A stretch of DNA of 64,000 nucleotides from Pseudomonas sp. LFM046 (GCF_000949385.2 NZ_JYKO02000001.1:1574620-1638619); one strand, 5' to 3'. Counted from the first letter of the stretch, positions 38,156-47,592 are shown. Program-made: numbers and translations. The notes: generated by a model from the letters alone, not told the origin.

Positions 38156-38837
38156 AGACGTTCTGCACGTCGTCGTGGTTGTCCAGGGCTTCGAGGAAGG
38201 CTTCCACTTCTTCCAGCTCGGCGCCGGACAGGCTGACCGGGTTCTTGGCCTTGTAGCCCAGGTTCGCCGACTGCACGGCAAAGCCGAAGTCCGGCAGGGC
38301 CTTGCACACGGCGTCCAGGTCGGTCGGGTCGGTGTAGAACAGGGTGGCGCCTTCCTCGGCGGCTTCGAAGTCCTGGGCACCGGCTTCGATGGCGGCCAGT
38401 TCAACGTCGGCATCGGCGCCGGCCGGCTCGGCCTCGATCATGCCCAGGTGGTCGAAGTCCCAGGACACCGAGCCGGATGTGCCCAGCTGGCCCTTGCGGA
38501 ACAGCACGCGTACTTCGGCGACGGTGCGGTTCACGTTGTCGGTCAGGCACTCGACGATTACCGGAACGCGATGGGGCGCGAAACCTTCATAGAGGGTGCG
38601 CTCGTAGTTGACCACTTCGCCCGTCTGGCCGGAGCCCTTCTTGATGGCGCGCTCCAGGGTGTCCTTGGGCATGGACGCCTTCTTGGCCTGGTGCACGGCC
38701 AGGCGCAGCTTGGGGTTCATGTCCGGATCGGCGCCGTTACGGGCGGCGATCATGATCTCTTTCACCAGCTTGCCGAAGATCTTTCCTCGGGCGTTGGCGG
38801 CGGCTTCTTTCGGTTTGGCTTTCCACTGGGCGCCCAT
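38133..38837 (-). CDS. YebC/PmpR-family protein
   Basis: 234 residues. Family motifs: [71 protein letters not shown] and an acidic C-terminal domain. YebC proteins bind DNA or act on ribosomes at proline stretches. The N-terminus ([18 protein letters not shown]) differs from the usual MAGHSKWANIKHRK and resembles the YeeN branch, so this is likely the second YebC-type copy of the genome. Confidence 0.9.
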   Translation of the reverse strand: MGAQWKAKPKEAAANARGKIFGKLVKEIMIAARNGADPDMNPKLRLAVHQAKKASMPKDTLERAIKKGSGQTGEVVNYERTLYEGFAPHRVPVIVECLTDNVNRTVAEVRVLFRKGQLGTSGSVSWDFDHLGMIEAEPAGADADVELAAIEAGAQDFEAAEEGATLFYTDPTDLDAVCKALPDFGFAVQSANLGYKAKNPVSLSGAELEEVEAFLEALDNHDDVQNVYVGLQAN

Positions 38838-38932
38838 GACGGCTCTCTCGCTGGTTCGGGTTGGAAACGGGCGGAGATTCTACTGGGGCGGCGGGGGCGC
38901 CTGCCAGTTGGCTCGTCGGGTCGGACGCTGCC

Positions 38933-38997
38933 CGTAGGGCGCGCCGTGCGTACCTGAACCTCCGTGCGAGGCGATCGGTGCGCGCAGCGCACCCTAC
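38933..38997. repeat. Pair of GTAG-headed hairpins in inverted orientation
   Basis: 38933-38953 starts GTAGGGCGCGCC; 38977-38997 read on minus is GTAGGGTGCGC-TGC-GCGCACC. The two face each other across 23 bp, as paired REPs do. Confidence 0.65.
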
Positions 38998-39030
38998 AGG
39001 AAGAGCGGCCGGACACGCCGCGACATCGCG

Positions 39031-39507
39031 CTAGCGATGCCGCTGATAGCGTCCGATCAGCTCCGCCTGGGCCAGGACGTGCCCCTGCATCGAATGTTCG
39101 AGCATCGCCTTGGTCGGGCGGCGCAGGTCGACGAGCTCCTTGTCCAGCGCGTACAGCTTGTGGAAGTAGCGGTGGTTGCCGATGGGTGGGCAGGGACCGC
39201 CGTAGCCCGTGCGCTGCCAGTCGTTGAGCCCCTGCAGGGTGCCCGGCGGCAGGTCGCTGTCCGCGACGCCCTCGGGCAGGATGCCGGCGGTGGGTGGCAG
39301 GTTGTAGAGCATCCAGTGGGTCCAGGTCATCTTCGGTGCGGCGGGGTCAGGCGCGTCCGGGTCGTCGACGATCAGCACCAGGCTGCGCGTGCCGGCGGGG
39401 GGCTCGGTCCAGTTCAGCGGCGGCGAGACGTCGCGGCCGTCGCAGGTGTACACGTCGGGGATGGTCCCATCGGGGGCGAATGCGGTGGAGCTAAGGCGGA
39501 AGGTCAT
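39031..39507 (-). CDS. YbhB/YbcL-type PEBP-family protein
   Basis: 158 residues of the phosphatidylethanolamine-binding protein fold: STAFAPDGTIPDVYTCDGRDVSPPLNW, IVDDPDAPDP (D-P-D-x-P box), WTHWMLYNLPP, and GGPCPPIGNHRYFHKLYALD with the anion-site G-x-H-R-Y. No signal peptide, so cytosolic. Biological role of bacterial PEBPs is poorly defined. Confidence 0.93.
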   Translation of the reverse strand: MTFRLSSTAFAPDGTIPDVYTCDGRDVSPPLNWTEPPAGTRSLVLIVDDPDAPDPAAPKMTWTHWMLYNLPPTAGILPEGVADSDLPPGTLQGLNDWQRTGYGGPCPPIGNHRYFHKLYALDKELVDLRRPTKAMLEHSMQGHVLAQAELIGRYQRHR

Positions 39508-39719
39508 GGCCGTATCTCCCAGTTAGCCAGGTGGATTCAGCAGCAGACCGCAACAGCGACGGCCGGCCTCGGCAGGCAGGCCGTGGTCGGGAGCTACCTG
39601 AAAGCATAGTGAACCGCCTGGCGGGCGGCTGGAGCAGACGGGCTGCTGGCTGGCACAGGGGGCGCTGCCTAGACTGATCAGGCATACACCCAGTGAGGGC
39701 ATCCGCGCGGGAGGCAGAA

Positions 39720-40391
39720 TTGGACAAGCATCGAATCCCGGCTGCAGGCCGCAGCATTTCGCGACGCCTCTTCCTGCGCGACAGCGCCGTGGTGCTGGGG
39801 GGCGGCCTGCTGGCCCACCCGCTCTTCGCCGCCACGCAAGGCTGCCGGCCCACCGACGGCGATATCCTCGGCCCTTACTATCGCTTCGGCGTGCCATTCC
39901 AGGCCCGACTGGCAGGGCCAGAGGAGCCCGGCGAGCGGCTGATCGTGACCGGCACCGTGTTCAGCGAGGACTGCAAGACGCCCCTTCCCGGCGCCTTGGT
40001 CGAAGTCTGGCAGGCCAACAGCGCCGGCCTGTACGACACTGAGAAGCCCGGCAACTTCACCGAGAACGAACGCTTCCACCTGCGGGGAATGCTCTATACC
40101 GACGAGCAGGGGCGGTACCGGATCGAGACGGTGGTGCCGGGGCGCTATCCCATCCCGCCGAACCTTCCCGGCCTGGAAAAGTACGCCGGAATGACACGGC
40201 CGGCGCATATCCACTTCCGGGTCATGGAGTCGCTGCACGTGCCGTTGACCATGCAGCTTTACTTCAAGGGAGACCCCTTCATCGCCAAGGACCCCTGGGC
40301 CGGGGAGAAGCCTTCCAACGTCATTACGCTGGAGCAGGACGGAAAGCTGCGTCGCGGCGTGTACGACTTCGTCCTCGCCAGGGGGTTCTGA
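39720..40391 (+). CDS. Tat-exported intradiol dioxygenase-like protein
   Basis: 223 residues from a TTG at 39720, preferred because GGGAGG lies 6 bases upstream and the product then begins MDKHRIPAAGRS-ISRRLFLRD, a twin-arginine signal ending AHPLFAA. The intradiol fold follows: DGDILGPYYRFG, GALVEVWQAN, DEQGRYRIETVVPGRYP and RPAHIHFRV. Tyr and His Fe(III)-ligand candidates are present (Y-Y-R and H-I-H). Family enzymes cleave catechol-type rings, but exported members have uncertain substrates. Confidence 0.87.
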   Translation: MDKHRIPAAGRSISRRLFLRDSAVVLGGGLLAHPLFAATQGCRPTDGDILGPYYRFGVPFQARLAGPEEPGERLIVTGTVFSEDCKTPLPGALVEVWQANSAGLYDTEKPGNFTENERFHLRGMLYTDEQGRYRIETVVPGRYPIPPNLPGLEKYAGMTRPAHIHFRVMESLHVPLTMQLYFKGDPFIAKDPWAGEKPSNVITLEQDGKLRRGVYDFVLARGF

Positions 40392-40417
40392 GTCTCCAAC
40401 AAAGGGGCGACAGGTTC

Positions 40418-41167
40418 ATGCTGCAAGCCGTGCTGCTCGACATCAGCGGAGTGCTGTACGAGGACGACCGTCCCCTCCCGGGTGCGTTGCAGGCCGTGCA
40501 ACAGCTCCAGGACAAGGGCTACCCCCTGCGGCTGATCACCAATACCTCGCGCCAGGGCAGGGCGGCGATCCACCGGCAACTGACCGCCATGGGCTTCGCC
40601 GTGACACCCCAACAGATCTTCACCTCGCCCCAGGCCGTGCTTCGCCACGTGCGAATGGCGGGCCTGCGTCCGTACTGCCTGATCCACCCGGGGCTGGAGG
40701 ACGAATTCGCCGACCTGCTCGATCTGCCCGAGCCCAATGCCGTGGTGCTGGGCGACGCGGAAATGCGCTTCGACTATGCCCACCTCGACCGCGCCTTCCA
40801 GTTGCTGCTCGATGGCGCGCCGCTGATCTGCATGGGCGACAACCGCTACTTCCGTGGTCAGGGCGCCCTGCATCTGGACGCCGGCCCCTTCGTGCGGGCC
40901 CTGGAATACGCCGCCGGTACCACGGCGCTGGTACTGGGAAAACCTTCCGCGGCCTTCTACGCCAGCGCCCTGGAAGACCTGGGGGCAAGCGCCGAGGCCA
41001 CCTTGATGATTGGCGATGACGTTATCGCGGATGTTCAGGGCGCGCTGGCGGGCGGCCTGCGGGCGTGCCTGGTGCGCACCGGCAAGTACCGCGCAGGCGA
41101 CGAGTTGCGGGCGCCCACGGCCTGGGTGGCGGCCGATCTGGCCGAGGCCGTGGCGCGCTTTTGCTGA
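40418..41167 (+). CDS. HAD-superfamily hydrolase (LHPP/HDHD2-like)
   Basis: 249 residues. Motif I is LLDISGVLYEDD (D-I-S-G in place of D-x-D-G, as in LHPP/HDHD2 proteins), motif II LITNTSRQGR, Lys in VLGKPSAAFY, motif III IGDDVIADVQGA. C2-type cap between. Cytosolic phosphatase of unknown substrate. It starts 26 bases after the dioxygenase stop, so the two may be co-transcribed; AAAGGGGCGACAGG is the ribosome region. Confidence 0.87.
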   Translation: MLQAVLLDISGVLYEDDRPLPGALQAVQQLQDKGYPLRLITNTSRQGRAAIHRQLTAMGFAVTPQQIFTSPQAVLRHVRMAGLRPYCLIHPGLEDEFADLLDLPEPNAVVLGDAEMRFDYAHLDRAFQLLLDGAPLICMGDNRYFRGQGALHLDAGPFVRALEYAAGTTALVLGKPSAAFYASALEDLGASAEATLMIGDDVIADVQGALAGGLRACLVRTGKYRAGDELRAPTAWVAADLAEAVARFC

Positions 41168-41385
41168 GCCCTGCGGCGAGGTGCGCAAGCATGGGCAACC
41201 GGCAGTGCCTGGATGCTACGCCGCGCCGATTCTTTGGCCTGAAAGCGGGGAGGGGCTGATGCTCCGCAACGTCCGCCGAGTTCGCGTCAGCGAAATGACA
41301 CCAGATTGCCATTATGGCTAGACTGCAATTTCCCATGGCCGATCACGCCAGGCGGCATTTCCAGTCCCGGCGAGGCAGAGTCCAC

Positions 41386-43149
41386 ATGCAACCGCTGTTT
41401 TCTCTTGAGGCGCCAGAGAGCGCCAACGATGAGCGATTCGATGGTCTGACCCGCCTGGCCCGGCGACATTTCGGGGTCATGGCCGCGCTGCTGACGACCG
41501 GGGTCGGGGAGCCGCAGATCAGGAGCTGCGATGGCCTGGCCCTGCGCGGCGTCTTGCGGGTCGGCCCCCTTGGCGTGGTCCAGGGGCACTCCGATGCCCT
41601 GCTCGTGGTTCCCGATGCCCACTGCGACGAACGCTTCCGCCACCATGAATGGGTGACGGGTGCGCCCCATGTGCGCTTTCTCGCCGTCTGCTCACTGCAG
41701 GACTCGGCCGGTACGGTGATCGGCAGGCTGTTCCTGCTGCACGACCAGCCTCGGGAGCTGGACGCGCCCCAGCGGCAGGCTTTCCATGAATTCGCCGGGC
41801 TTGCCGCCGAACTGCTTGCGCGGGATGAGGCCGACGCCCGTCTGCAGCGGGAGCTGGGGGTGCTGCGTGAGAGCGAGCGGCGCATGGCGCTGGCCATCGC
41901 CGGAAGCGGTACTGGCATCTGGGACCGCAACGTGGCCACCGGTGACATCTATTACTCCACCGGCTGGAAAACGCTCCTGGGCTACGCCGAGCACGAAGTC
42001 GGCAACCACATCGAGGAGAGCTACACGCGGGTCCATCCCGCCGATCTGGAGTACGTGAAAGCGACCATGCAGGCCCACTTCGAGCAACGAATCGGCGTCT
42101 ACGAAGTGGAGCATCGCCTGCGTTGCCGGGACGGCAGCTACAAGTGGGTGTGCAGCCGCGGCAAGGTGGTCGAGCGTGATGCCACGGGTAAAGCATTGCG
42201 CATGATCGGCACCACCACGGACGTCACGGCCATGCGCAGGCTGTCCGAACAGGTGCAGCAGACCGCCGCGCTGATGACCGACCTGACCAACGAGATTCCA
42301 GGCATGGCCTTCCAGTACCAGCGCCTGCCCGATGGCCGCTCGTTCTTTTCCTACGCCAGCGCCGGGGTTCGGGACATCTACGGCCTCACGCCGGAGCAAT
42401 TGGCGGCAAGCGGGGAGGCGCTGCACGGGATCATCCACCCGGACGACCTGGCGCCGTACCTCGCTTCCTTCGAGGCATCCGCGAAGGATCTGACGCCCTG
42501 GCACCTGGAGTACCGCGTCCAATTGCCGGGGCGGGGGATTTGCTGGCGCCAGGGCGATGCCCGGCCCAGGCGCCTGGAAGACGGCAGTGTGCTGTGGCAC
42601 GGCTTCATCACCGATGTCACCGAGTGGAAGCAGGTCGAGGCCGAATTGCAGGTGTTCGCCACCACGGACTCCCTGACCCAACTGTCCAACCGCCGGCACT
42701 TCATGCAGCTGCTCGACACCGAGCTGTCCAGGGTGCAGCGCTCGGCGGGCCATTGCGCGACCGTGCTGATGCTGGACCTGGACCACTTCAAGGCGATCAA
42801 CGACCGCTGGGGGCACTCGGTGGGTGACCAGGCATTGCGCCACTTCGCGGCGATCCTGCGTGGGCAGCTGCGCAAGACCGACGCAGCGGGACGGATGGGC
42901 GGCGAGGAGTTCGCGGTGGTGCTGAGCGAGGCCAATATCGACCAGGCCGTCACCTTCGCCCGGCGCATCCAGAGCGAACTCGCCAAATCCCCGGTGCTGA
43001 TTGCGGAGGAGCGGATTCCCCTGGCCGTCAGCATCGGCGTTACCGTCGTCAACGCCACCGATGCGAGCACCGAAGTCACGCTGTCACGTAGCGACATGGC
43101 GCTGTACCGCGCCAAGCGAGGCGGCCGCAACCGTATCGAGTGCCATTGA
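41386..43149 (+). CDS. GAF-PAS-PAS diguanylate cyclase
   Basis: 587 residues from the ATG at 41386 (MQPLFSLEAPESANDERFDGL), preceded by GAGGCAGAG; in-frame ATGs at 41314 and 41335 lack ribosome sites. GAF-like domain about 15-150, PAS about 165-290 (GTGIWDRNVATGDIYYSTGWK), second PAS about 305-420, GGDEF about 425-585. Active-site loop is GGEEF, and R-K-T-D five residues before it is the product-inhibition I-site. It should make c-di-GMP; no membrane helix, so a cytosolic sensor. Confidence 0.93.
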   Translation: MQPLFSLEAPESANDERFDGLTRLARRHFGVMAALLTTGVGEPQIRSCDGLALRGVLRVGPLGVVQGHSDALLVVPDAHCDERFRHHEWVTGAPHVRFLAVCSLQDSAGTVIGRLFLLHDQPRELDAPQRQAFHEFAGLAAELLARDEADARLQRELGVLRESERRMALAIAGSGTGIWDRNVATGDIYYSTGWKTLLGYAEHEVGNHIEESYTRVHPADLEYVKATMQAHFEQRIGVYEVEHRLRCRDGSYKWVCSRGKVVERDATGKALRMIGTTTDVTAMRRLSEQVQQTAALMTDLTNEIPGMAFQYQRLPDGRSFFSYASAGVRDIYGLTPEQLAASGEALHGIIHPDDLAPYLASFEASAKDLTPWHLEYRVQLPGRGICWRQGDARPRRLEDGSVLWHGFITDVTEWKQVEAELQVFATTDSLTQLSNRRHFMQLLDTELSRVQRSAGHCATVLMLDLDHFKAINDRWGHSVGDQALRHFAAILRGQLRKTDAAGRMGGEEFAVVLSEANIDQAVTFARRIQSELAKSPVLIAEERIPLAVSIGVTVVNATDASTEVTLSRSDMALYRAKRGGRNRIECH

Positions 43150-43326
43150 AGGGCGCGGTTCATTCGTGTCGAATCTGGATCGCGTTTCCCATTGGCCTCT
43201 TGCGCATCGATCACTGCCCGCGGTCCTGATGGCCCCTTGGGCAAATTCCCGCTGCCGTGGGAACGACTTCGCATAGAGTTTGGCCTAATCGCGCATCATG
43301 GGCGCAGTCAGGAGAAGGAGATTTCC

Positions 43327-44178
43327 ATGGGCGTCATGTCATTCGTTTCGCGTCTTGCCTGCGTGTCGCTGGGGCTGGTGTTCGCCACCCTCGCCGTGGC
43401 CAGCGAGGAAACGCAGTTGATCGATTCGATCAACGCCTACCGCAGTGAAGTGCAGCGCTGTGCGGGCCAGGCCTCCTCCGAGCTGCCGCCGCTGAACGCC
43501 GACCCACGCCTGATCCTGCCGGCGGGCGGCATCGGCGACCTGCAACAGGCGCTGTCGCGCACGGCCTATCCGCTGGTGAACGTCCAGGCGATCAATCTCT
43601 CCGGCCCGCGTGATGCCCAAGCCGCCATGAAGGCGCTGCAGGAAAGCTTCTGCCAGGTGGTGCTGGACCCGCAGTTCGTCGATGTCGGCGTGAGCCGCGA
43701 GGGCGTCGACTGGCGCATCGTGCTGGCGCGGCCGCTGCTGGCAGGCGGCCTGGGCGACTGGCAGGCGGAGGGCCAGAAGCTGCTGCAACAGATCAACACC
43801 GCACGCGCCCAGGCGCGCCAGTGCGGCTCCCAATCCTTCCAGGCCGCCGGCCCGCTGACCTGGAACGCCACCCTGGCCACCGCCGCCCAGGACCACACCC
43901 GCGCCATGGCCAACCAGAATTTCTTCGATCACAAGGACCGCGACGGCCGCACCCCCGGCGACCGCGCCGAGCTGGCCGGCTATGTGGGCCGCGAGATTGG
44001 CGAGAACATCGCAGCCGGCCTGGATACCGCGAGCAAGGTGGTCGACGGCTGGTTGGCCAGCCCGGGCCACTGCGCCAACCTGATGAACCCGCAATTCAGT
44101 GAACTGGGTGCGGCCTACGCGGTGGACCCGAAGAGCGATGCGGGTATCTACTGGACGGCCTTGTTCGGCGCGCCGTAG
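43327..44178 (+). CDS. Secreted CAP/SCP-domain protein
   Basis: 283 residues with a signal peptide ending AVAS. The C-terminal CAP domain (about 150-283) shows LTWNATLATAAQDHTRAMANQNFFDHKD, EIGENIAAG and SPGHCANLMNPQFSELGAAYA, with the typical two-His site. The N-terminal 120 residues are a separate secreted segment (ETQLIDSINAYRSEVQRC). GGAGAAGGAG precedes the ATG. Function of bacterial CAP proteins is unclear. Confidence 0.88.
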   Translation: MGVMSFVSRLACVSLGLVFATLAVASEETQLIDSINAYRSEVQRCAGQASSELPPLNADPRLILPAGGIGDLQQALSRTAYPLVNVQAINLSGPRDAQAAMKALQESFCQVVLDPQFVDVGVSREGVDWRIVLARPLLAGGLGDWQAEGQKLLQQINTARAQARQCGSQSFQAAGPLTWNATLATAAQDHTRAMANQNFFDHKDRDGRTPGDRAELAGYVGREIGENIAAGLDTASKVVDGWLASPGHCANLMNPQFSELGAAYAVDPKSDAGIYWTALFGAP

Positions 44179-44208
44179 ATCCCCGTCATCCGGAGGCGCG
44201 TCTCGCCT

Positions 44209-44346
44209 TCAGCCCTGGTCGATATGGGCGGCGAAGCCGTTCTCGCCCTGGGCGAGGTCTGCGCGAAGGGTGAGGGCGGGAATCTCGTAGTCGCCGGCAT
44301 TCTGCTTGCGGTAGGGAATGGGGGCGGTCCGCCATAGGTTGTCCAG
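44209..44346 (-). pseudogene. C-terminal fragment of a flavodoxin-fold NAD(P)H quinone oxidoreductase
   Basis: The minus strand from 44346 to the stop at 44209 reads LDNLWRTAPIPYRKQNAG then DYEIPALTLRADLAQ and GFAAHIDQG. This matches, from memory, the C-terminus of KefF/YheR-type quinone reductases. The coding sequence stops abruptly at 44346, where a LysR fragment of opposite orientation begins, so the N-terminal three quarters are deleted. Confidence 0.68.
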
Positions 44347-44577
44347 GCGCAACAGACCTGGCGCGTGGCGGCAACCGACTACGGCGAGTCGTCCATCCTG
44401 CTACCGGCCCTGGCCGGATTGCGGACACGAGCACCGGGAACCCGGCTGGCCGTGGTGGAGAGGGTGCCGGCGCGCATCGCCCGGCAGGCCGAACAGGGGG
44501 AAATCGACCTGACCTTCCACACGGTCGAGGGCTCGCCGCCCAACCTGCGGCGGCGCACCCTACCAGGTAGGCGGTTG
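44344..44577 (+). pseudogene. Internal fragment of a LysR-family regulator gene
   Basis: In frame from 44344: AQQTWRVAATDYGESSILL, then ALAGLRTRAPGTRLAVVE and EQGEIDLTFHTVEGSPP. This is the start of a LysR effector-binding domain. The HTH half is missing at the left junction and the C-terminal half is missing on the right, where the allE terminator begins. No start codon or ribosome site. Confidence 0.75.
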
Positions 44578-44597
44578 GTCCAGAGGCCAGAACGACA

Positions 44598-44619
44598 ACG
44601 GGAGCCCTTGGGCTCCCGT
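44598..44619 (-). terminator. Terminator of allE
   Basis: ACGGGAGCCC/GGGCTCCCGT hairpin just past the allE stop; on minus it is followed by TTGTCGTT. Confidence 0.8.
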
Positions 44620-44628
44620 CGAGGTGGA

Positions 44629-45465
44629 TCAATGCGGCTGATTCAGCGTCAGGCGCATGTGGCGGTTCACATCCTTGTACAGCAGGTAGCGGAAGCGACC
44701 AGGGCCGCCGGAGTAGCAGGCCTGCGGGCAGAAAGCGCGGAGCCACATGAAGTCGCCGGCTTCCACTTCGACCCAGTCCTGGTTCAGGCGGTAAACGGCC
44801 TTGCCTTCCAGCACGTACAGGCCGTGTTCCATCACGTGGGTTTCAGCGAAGGGGATCACGCCGCCCGGCTCGAAGTTGACGATGTTGACGTGCATGTCAT
44901 GACGCATGTCACTCATGTCGACGAAGCGGGTGGTGCTCCAGCGGCCTTCGGTGTCCGGCATGACCAGCGGCTGGATGTCCTGCTCGTTGGTGACGAAGGC
45001 TTCCGGCAGCGGCACGCCGTCCACTTTCTGGTAGTGCTTGCGGATCCAGTGGAAGCGGGTGTGCTGGCCGGAGGTATTGCGCACCTTGTAGTCGGCGCCC
45101 GGCGGAATGAAGGCGTAGCCACCCGGCTGCATGTTATGGACCTGGCCCTGCAGGGTCAGGGTCAGCTCGCCTTCCACCACGAACAGCACGGCTTCGGCGT
45201 TCGGGTCTTGCTCAGGCTTGTCGCTGCCGCCGTTGGGGGCGAGCTCGACGATGTACTGGGAGAAGGTCTCGGCGAAGCCGGACAGCGGGCGGGCGATGAC
45301 CCACATCCGCATGTTGTCCCAGAAGGGCAGGTGGCTGGTGACGATGTCACGCATCACGCCCTTGGGGATCACGGCGTAGGCTTCGGTGAACATCGCGCGG
45401 TCGGTGAGCAGCTCGGTCTGTGCCGGGTGCCCGCCGTGCGGCGCGTAGTAGCTGGATTTGGACAT
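44629..45465 (-). CDS. allE: (S)-ureidoglycine aminohydrolase
   Basis: 278-residue bicupin of purine (allantoin) catabolism: hydrolyses (S)-ureidoglycine to (S)-ureidoglycolate and ammonia, Mn-dependent. MSKSSYYAPHGGHPAQTELLTDRAMFTEAYAVIP is the family N-terminus. Metal ligands are expected in the C-terminal cupin: ETHVMEHGLYVLEGKAVYRL. GAGGAAATGCCCC fixes the start at 45465. No other allantoin gene is in the window; a LysR gene lies 189 bp upstream on the same strand. Confidence 0.92.
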   Translation of the reverse strand: MSKSSYYAPHGGHPAQTELLTDRAMFTEAYAVIPKGVMRDIVTSHLPFWDNMRMWVIARPLSGFAETFSQYIVELAPNGGSDKPEQDPNAEAVLFVVEGELTLTLQGQVHNMQPGGYAFIPPGADYKVRNTSGQHTRFHWIRKHYQKVDGVPLPEAFVTNEQDIQPLVMPDTEGRWSTTRFVDMSDMRHDMHVNIVNFEPGGVIPFAETHVMEHGLYVLEGKAVYRLNQDWVEVEAGDFMWLRAFCPQACYSGGPGRFRYLLYKDVNRHMRLTLNQPH

Positions 45466-45653
45466 GGGGCATTTCCTCATTGTTGTTTTGCTGCCTGGCG
45501 CATGCGGCACCGGGGCGAACAAACCGGGCAGATCGGTGCGCCACCAGGGGCGCTGACCGTCGCTGACAACCACGATATCCAGCGGCGATTTCATGCACAA
45601 ATTAAATGTTGGAATCCGCCGTATTCGATTTACGAATGCGAATGAGCGGTCGT

Positions 45654-46538
45654 TCAGCCGCGCGTGTCCTGGGCCAGGACCCGCGACAGCACCTGGGCGA
45701 GCGCCTTGACCATCGGGTCCGCCGCCGGGCGATGGAGCAGCGCCACTTCGAACACATCCACCGAGGGCAGGCCGATGTCCTTCGGCACCACCGCGTGGTC
45801 CGCCGTCACCGCGCGCAGCGGCAGCAGGCCAATGCCCATGCCGTCCGCGATGGCCGACTGGATGCCGCTCAGGCTCGAGCTGGTGAAGCTGACGTGCCAG
45901 CGCCGGCCCACCGACTCCAGGGCGTTGATCATCTCGTCGCGGTACACCCCGCGCGGGGGGAAGGTGACGATGGGCACTGGATCGAGGTCGATGCAGGGGT
46001 TCTTGGCGCTATCCACCCAGCGCGTCTTCTCCGGCCAGCAGGCCACCGCCTCGCGGCTGTTCTGGCGCTGCTTGAGGAGCACCAGGTCGAGTTCGCCACG
46101 GTCGTAGCTGGCGCTGAGGTCGCGGCTGAGACCGCTGGTGACCTCCAGCTTCACCTGTGGGTAGCGGCGGTTGAAGGCCGCCAATTGCTCCGTAGTGCGC
46201 CCGCTGGCGAAATCGTCCGGCACGCCGATGCGCACCGTCAGTGCCACGGTGGCGCCGGACAGCGCCTCTGCCATCTCGTCGTTCAAGGCCAGCAGGCGCC
46301 GTGCGTAGGCCAGCAGGGTCTCGCCGGCATCGGTGGGCAGCACGTCGCGGTTGCCACGCTCCAGCAGCCGATGCCCGGCCATCTCCTCCAGGCGCCGGAT
46401 CTTCTGGCTGATGGTGGACTGGGTGGAGTGAAGGCGCGTCGCGGCCGTGGTAAAGCTGCCGCAGTCGGCCACCGTGACGATGGCCCGCAGCAGGTCGAGG
46501 TCGAACAGGCGGCTATTCGATTTGTCACTTTCACTCAT
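45654..46538 (-). CDS. LysR-family regulator upstream of allE
   Basis: 294 residues from MSESDKSNSRLFDLDLLRAI at 46538. HTH FTTAATRLHSTQSTISQKI; effector domain ends near ALAQVLSRVLAQD. The frame opens 20 codons upstream but lacks a ribosome site there. It is in tandem with allE; control of allE or of ureide use is plausible but unproven. Confidence 0.9.
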   Translation of the reverse strand: MSESDKSNSRLFDLDLLRAIVTVADCGSFTTAATRLHSTQSTISQKIRRLEEMAGHRLLERGNRDVLPTDAGETLLAYARRLLALNDEMAEALSGATVALTVRIGVPDDFASGRTTEQLAAFNRRYPQVKLEVTSGLSRDLSASYDRGELDLVLLKQRQNSREAVACWPEKTRWVDSAKNPCIDLDPVPIVTFPPRGVYRDEMINALESVGRRWHVSFTSSSLSGIQSAIADGMGIGLLPLRAVTADHAVVPKDIGLPSVDVFEVALLHRPAADPMVKALAQVLSRVLAQDTRG

Positions 46539-46701
46539 GGCGGTATTGGTTTTGTGAATGTCGATTTTGCTTTTAGCAGTTCGCTTCCGCCCCGGCAACG
46601 CCTCAGGCGCAGTGTAGAACCGAGGCGGTCGGACACGGCATTCGGCCCCGGATGCCCGGTGCTATGATTCCGCTTCTCCATGGCCGGCTATGGGGTGCCC
46701 T

Positions 46702-47553
46702 ATGGACCGCCTGTCGACCCTGCTATCCCAATTCGGCGTCCGAGCCAGTCTGTTCCACAGCGGCAAGCTGTGCGGCGCGGCCACCTACGATGGCGCTGAC
46801 CAGCGCGGGCACATCCACCTCCTGCAGGAGGGCCGCCTCAGCCTGCGGGGCCCCCGTGGGGCCGACCTGCTGCTTACCCAACCCAGCCTGATTTTCCTGC
46901 CCCGCCCAAGCCGGCACCAACTCATTCCGGGTGAGCCTGAAGGCGCCCGGCTGCTATGCGCCTCCATGGCGTTCGACGGCGGCGCGGGTAACCCGCTGTC
47001 CGCTTCGCTTCCCGACCTGCTGGTGCTGCCCCTCGATGAGTTGCCGCTGCTGGCCGACACGCTGAGGTGGCTGTTCAGCGAGGCGGCGGGCGGGCATTGC
47101 GGCAGGGAGGCGGTGCTCGATCGCCTGTTCGAACTGCTGATCATCCTGTTGCTCCGGCACCTGCTGGATAGTCGGGAGCTGAACACCGGGATGATGGCCG
47201 GGCTGGCCGATTCGCGACTGGCCCGCTCGCTGGTACGGATGCACGAGGCGCCCCGGCACGCCTGGTCGGTCGCGGAACTGGCGACTGAATCGAACATGTC
47301 GCGCACTGCCTACGCCGAGCATTTCCGTTCCGTGATCGGACAGACGCCCGCGGAGTACCTGCTGAGCTGGCGGATCAGTCTTGCGCAGAAGCGCCTGCGT
47401 GAGGGGCGGCCGATTGCGCTGATCGCCGACGAGGTGGGTTATGAAAGTCCCTCGGCGCTGGCCCGGGCGTTCCGCCGTAAGACCGGCTGCAGCCCCCGCG
47501 ACTGGCTGAAATCCGTGGTTGACTCGGGGCGGTTGGTGGAGGACGGGGCCTGA
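46702..47553 (+). CDS. RclR-like AraC-family regulator
   Basis: 283 residues, cupin N-terminus plus two AraC HTHs (WSVAELATESNMSRTAYAEHFR and PIALIADEVGYESPSALARAFRR). It resembles E. coli RclR from the first residues (MDRLSTLL against MDALSRLL), and Cys24 and Cys86 fall where the redox-sensing Cys21 and Cys89 of RclR lie. E. coli RclR senses reactive chlorine. Convergent with an RclC/YkgB-type gene. Start at 46702 follows GGGGTG; an ATG four codons earlier is possible. Confidence 0.85.
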   Translation: MDRLSTLLSQFGVRASLFHSGKLCGAATYDGADQRGHIHLLQEGRLSLRGPRGADLLLTQPSLIFLPRPSRHQLIPGEPEGARLLCASMAFDGGAGNPLSASLPDLLVLPLDELPLLADTLRWLFSEAAGGHCGREAVLDRLFELLIILLLRHLLDSRELNTGMMAGLADSRLARSLVRMHEAPRHAWSVAELATESNMSRTAYAEHFRSVIGQTPAEYLLSWRISLAQKRLREGRPIALIADEVGYESPSALARAFRRKTGCSPRDWLKSVVDSGRLVEDGA

Positions 47554-47592
47554 GCGCAGTGGCGCGTTCAGGCCCGGTTCCGAGGGCGTGGT

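Noticed and set aside
44365-45645. Long plus-strand frame of 426 codons
   Set aside because: Its first 70 codons are the LysR fragment; the rest is the antisense shadow of allE.
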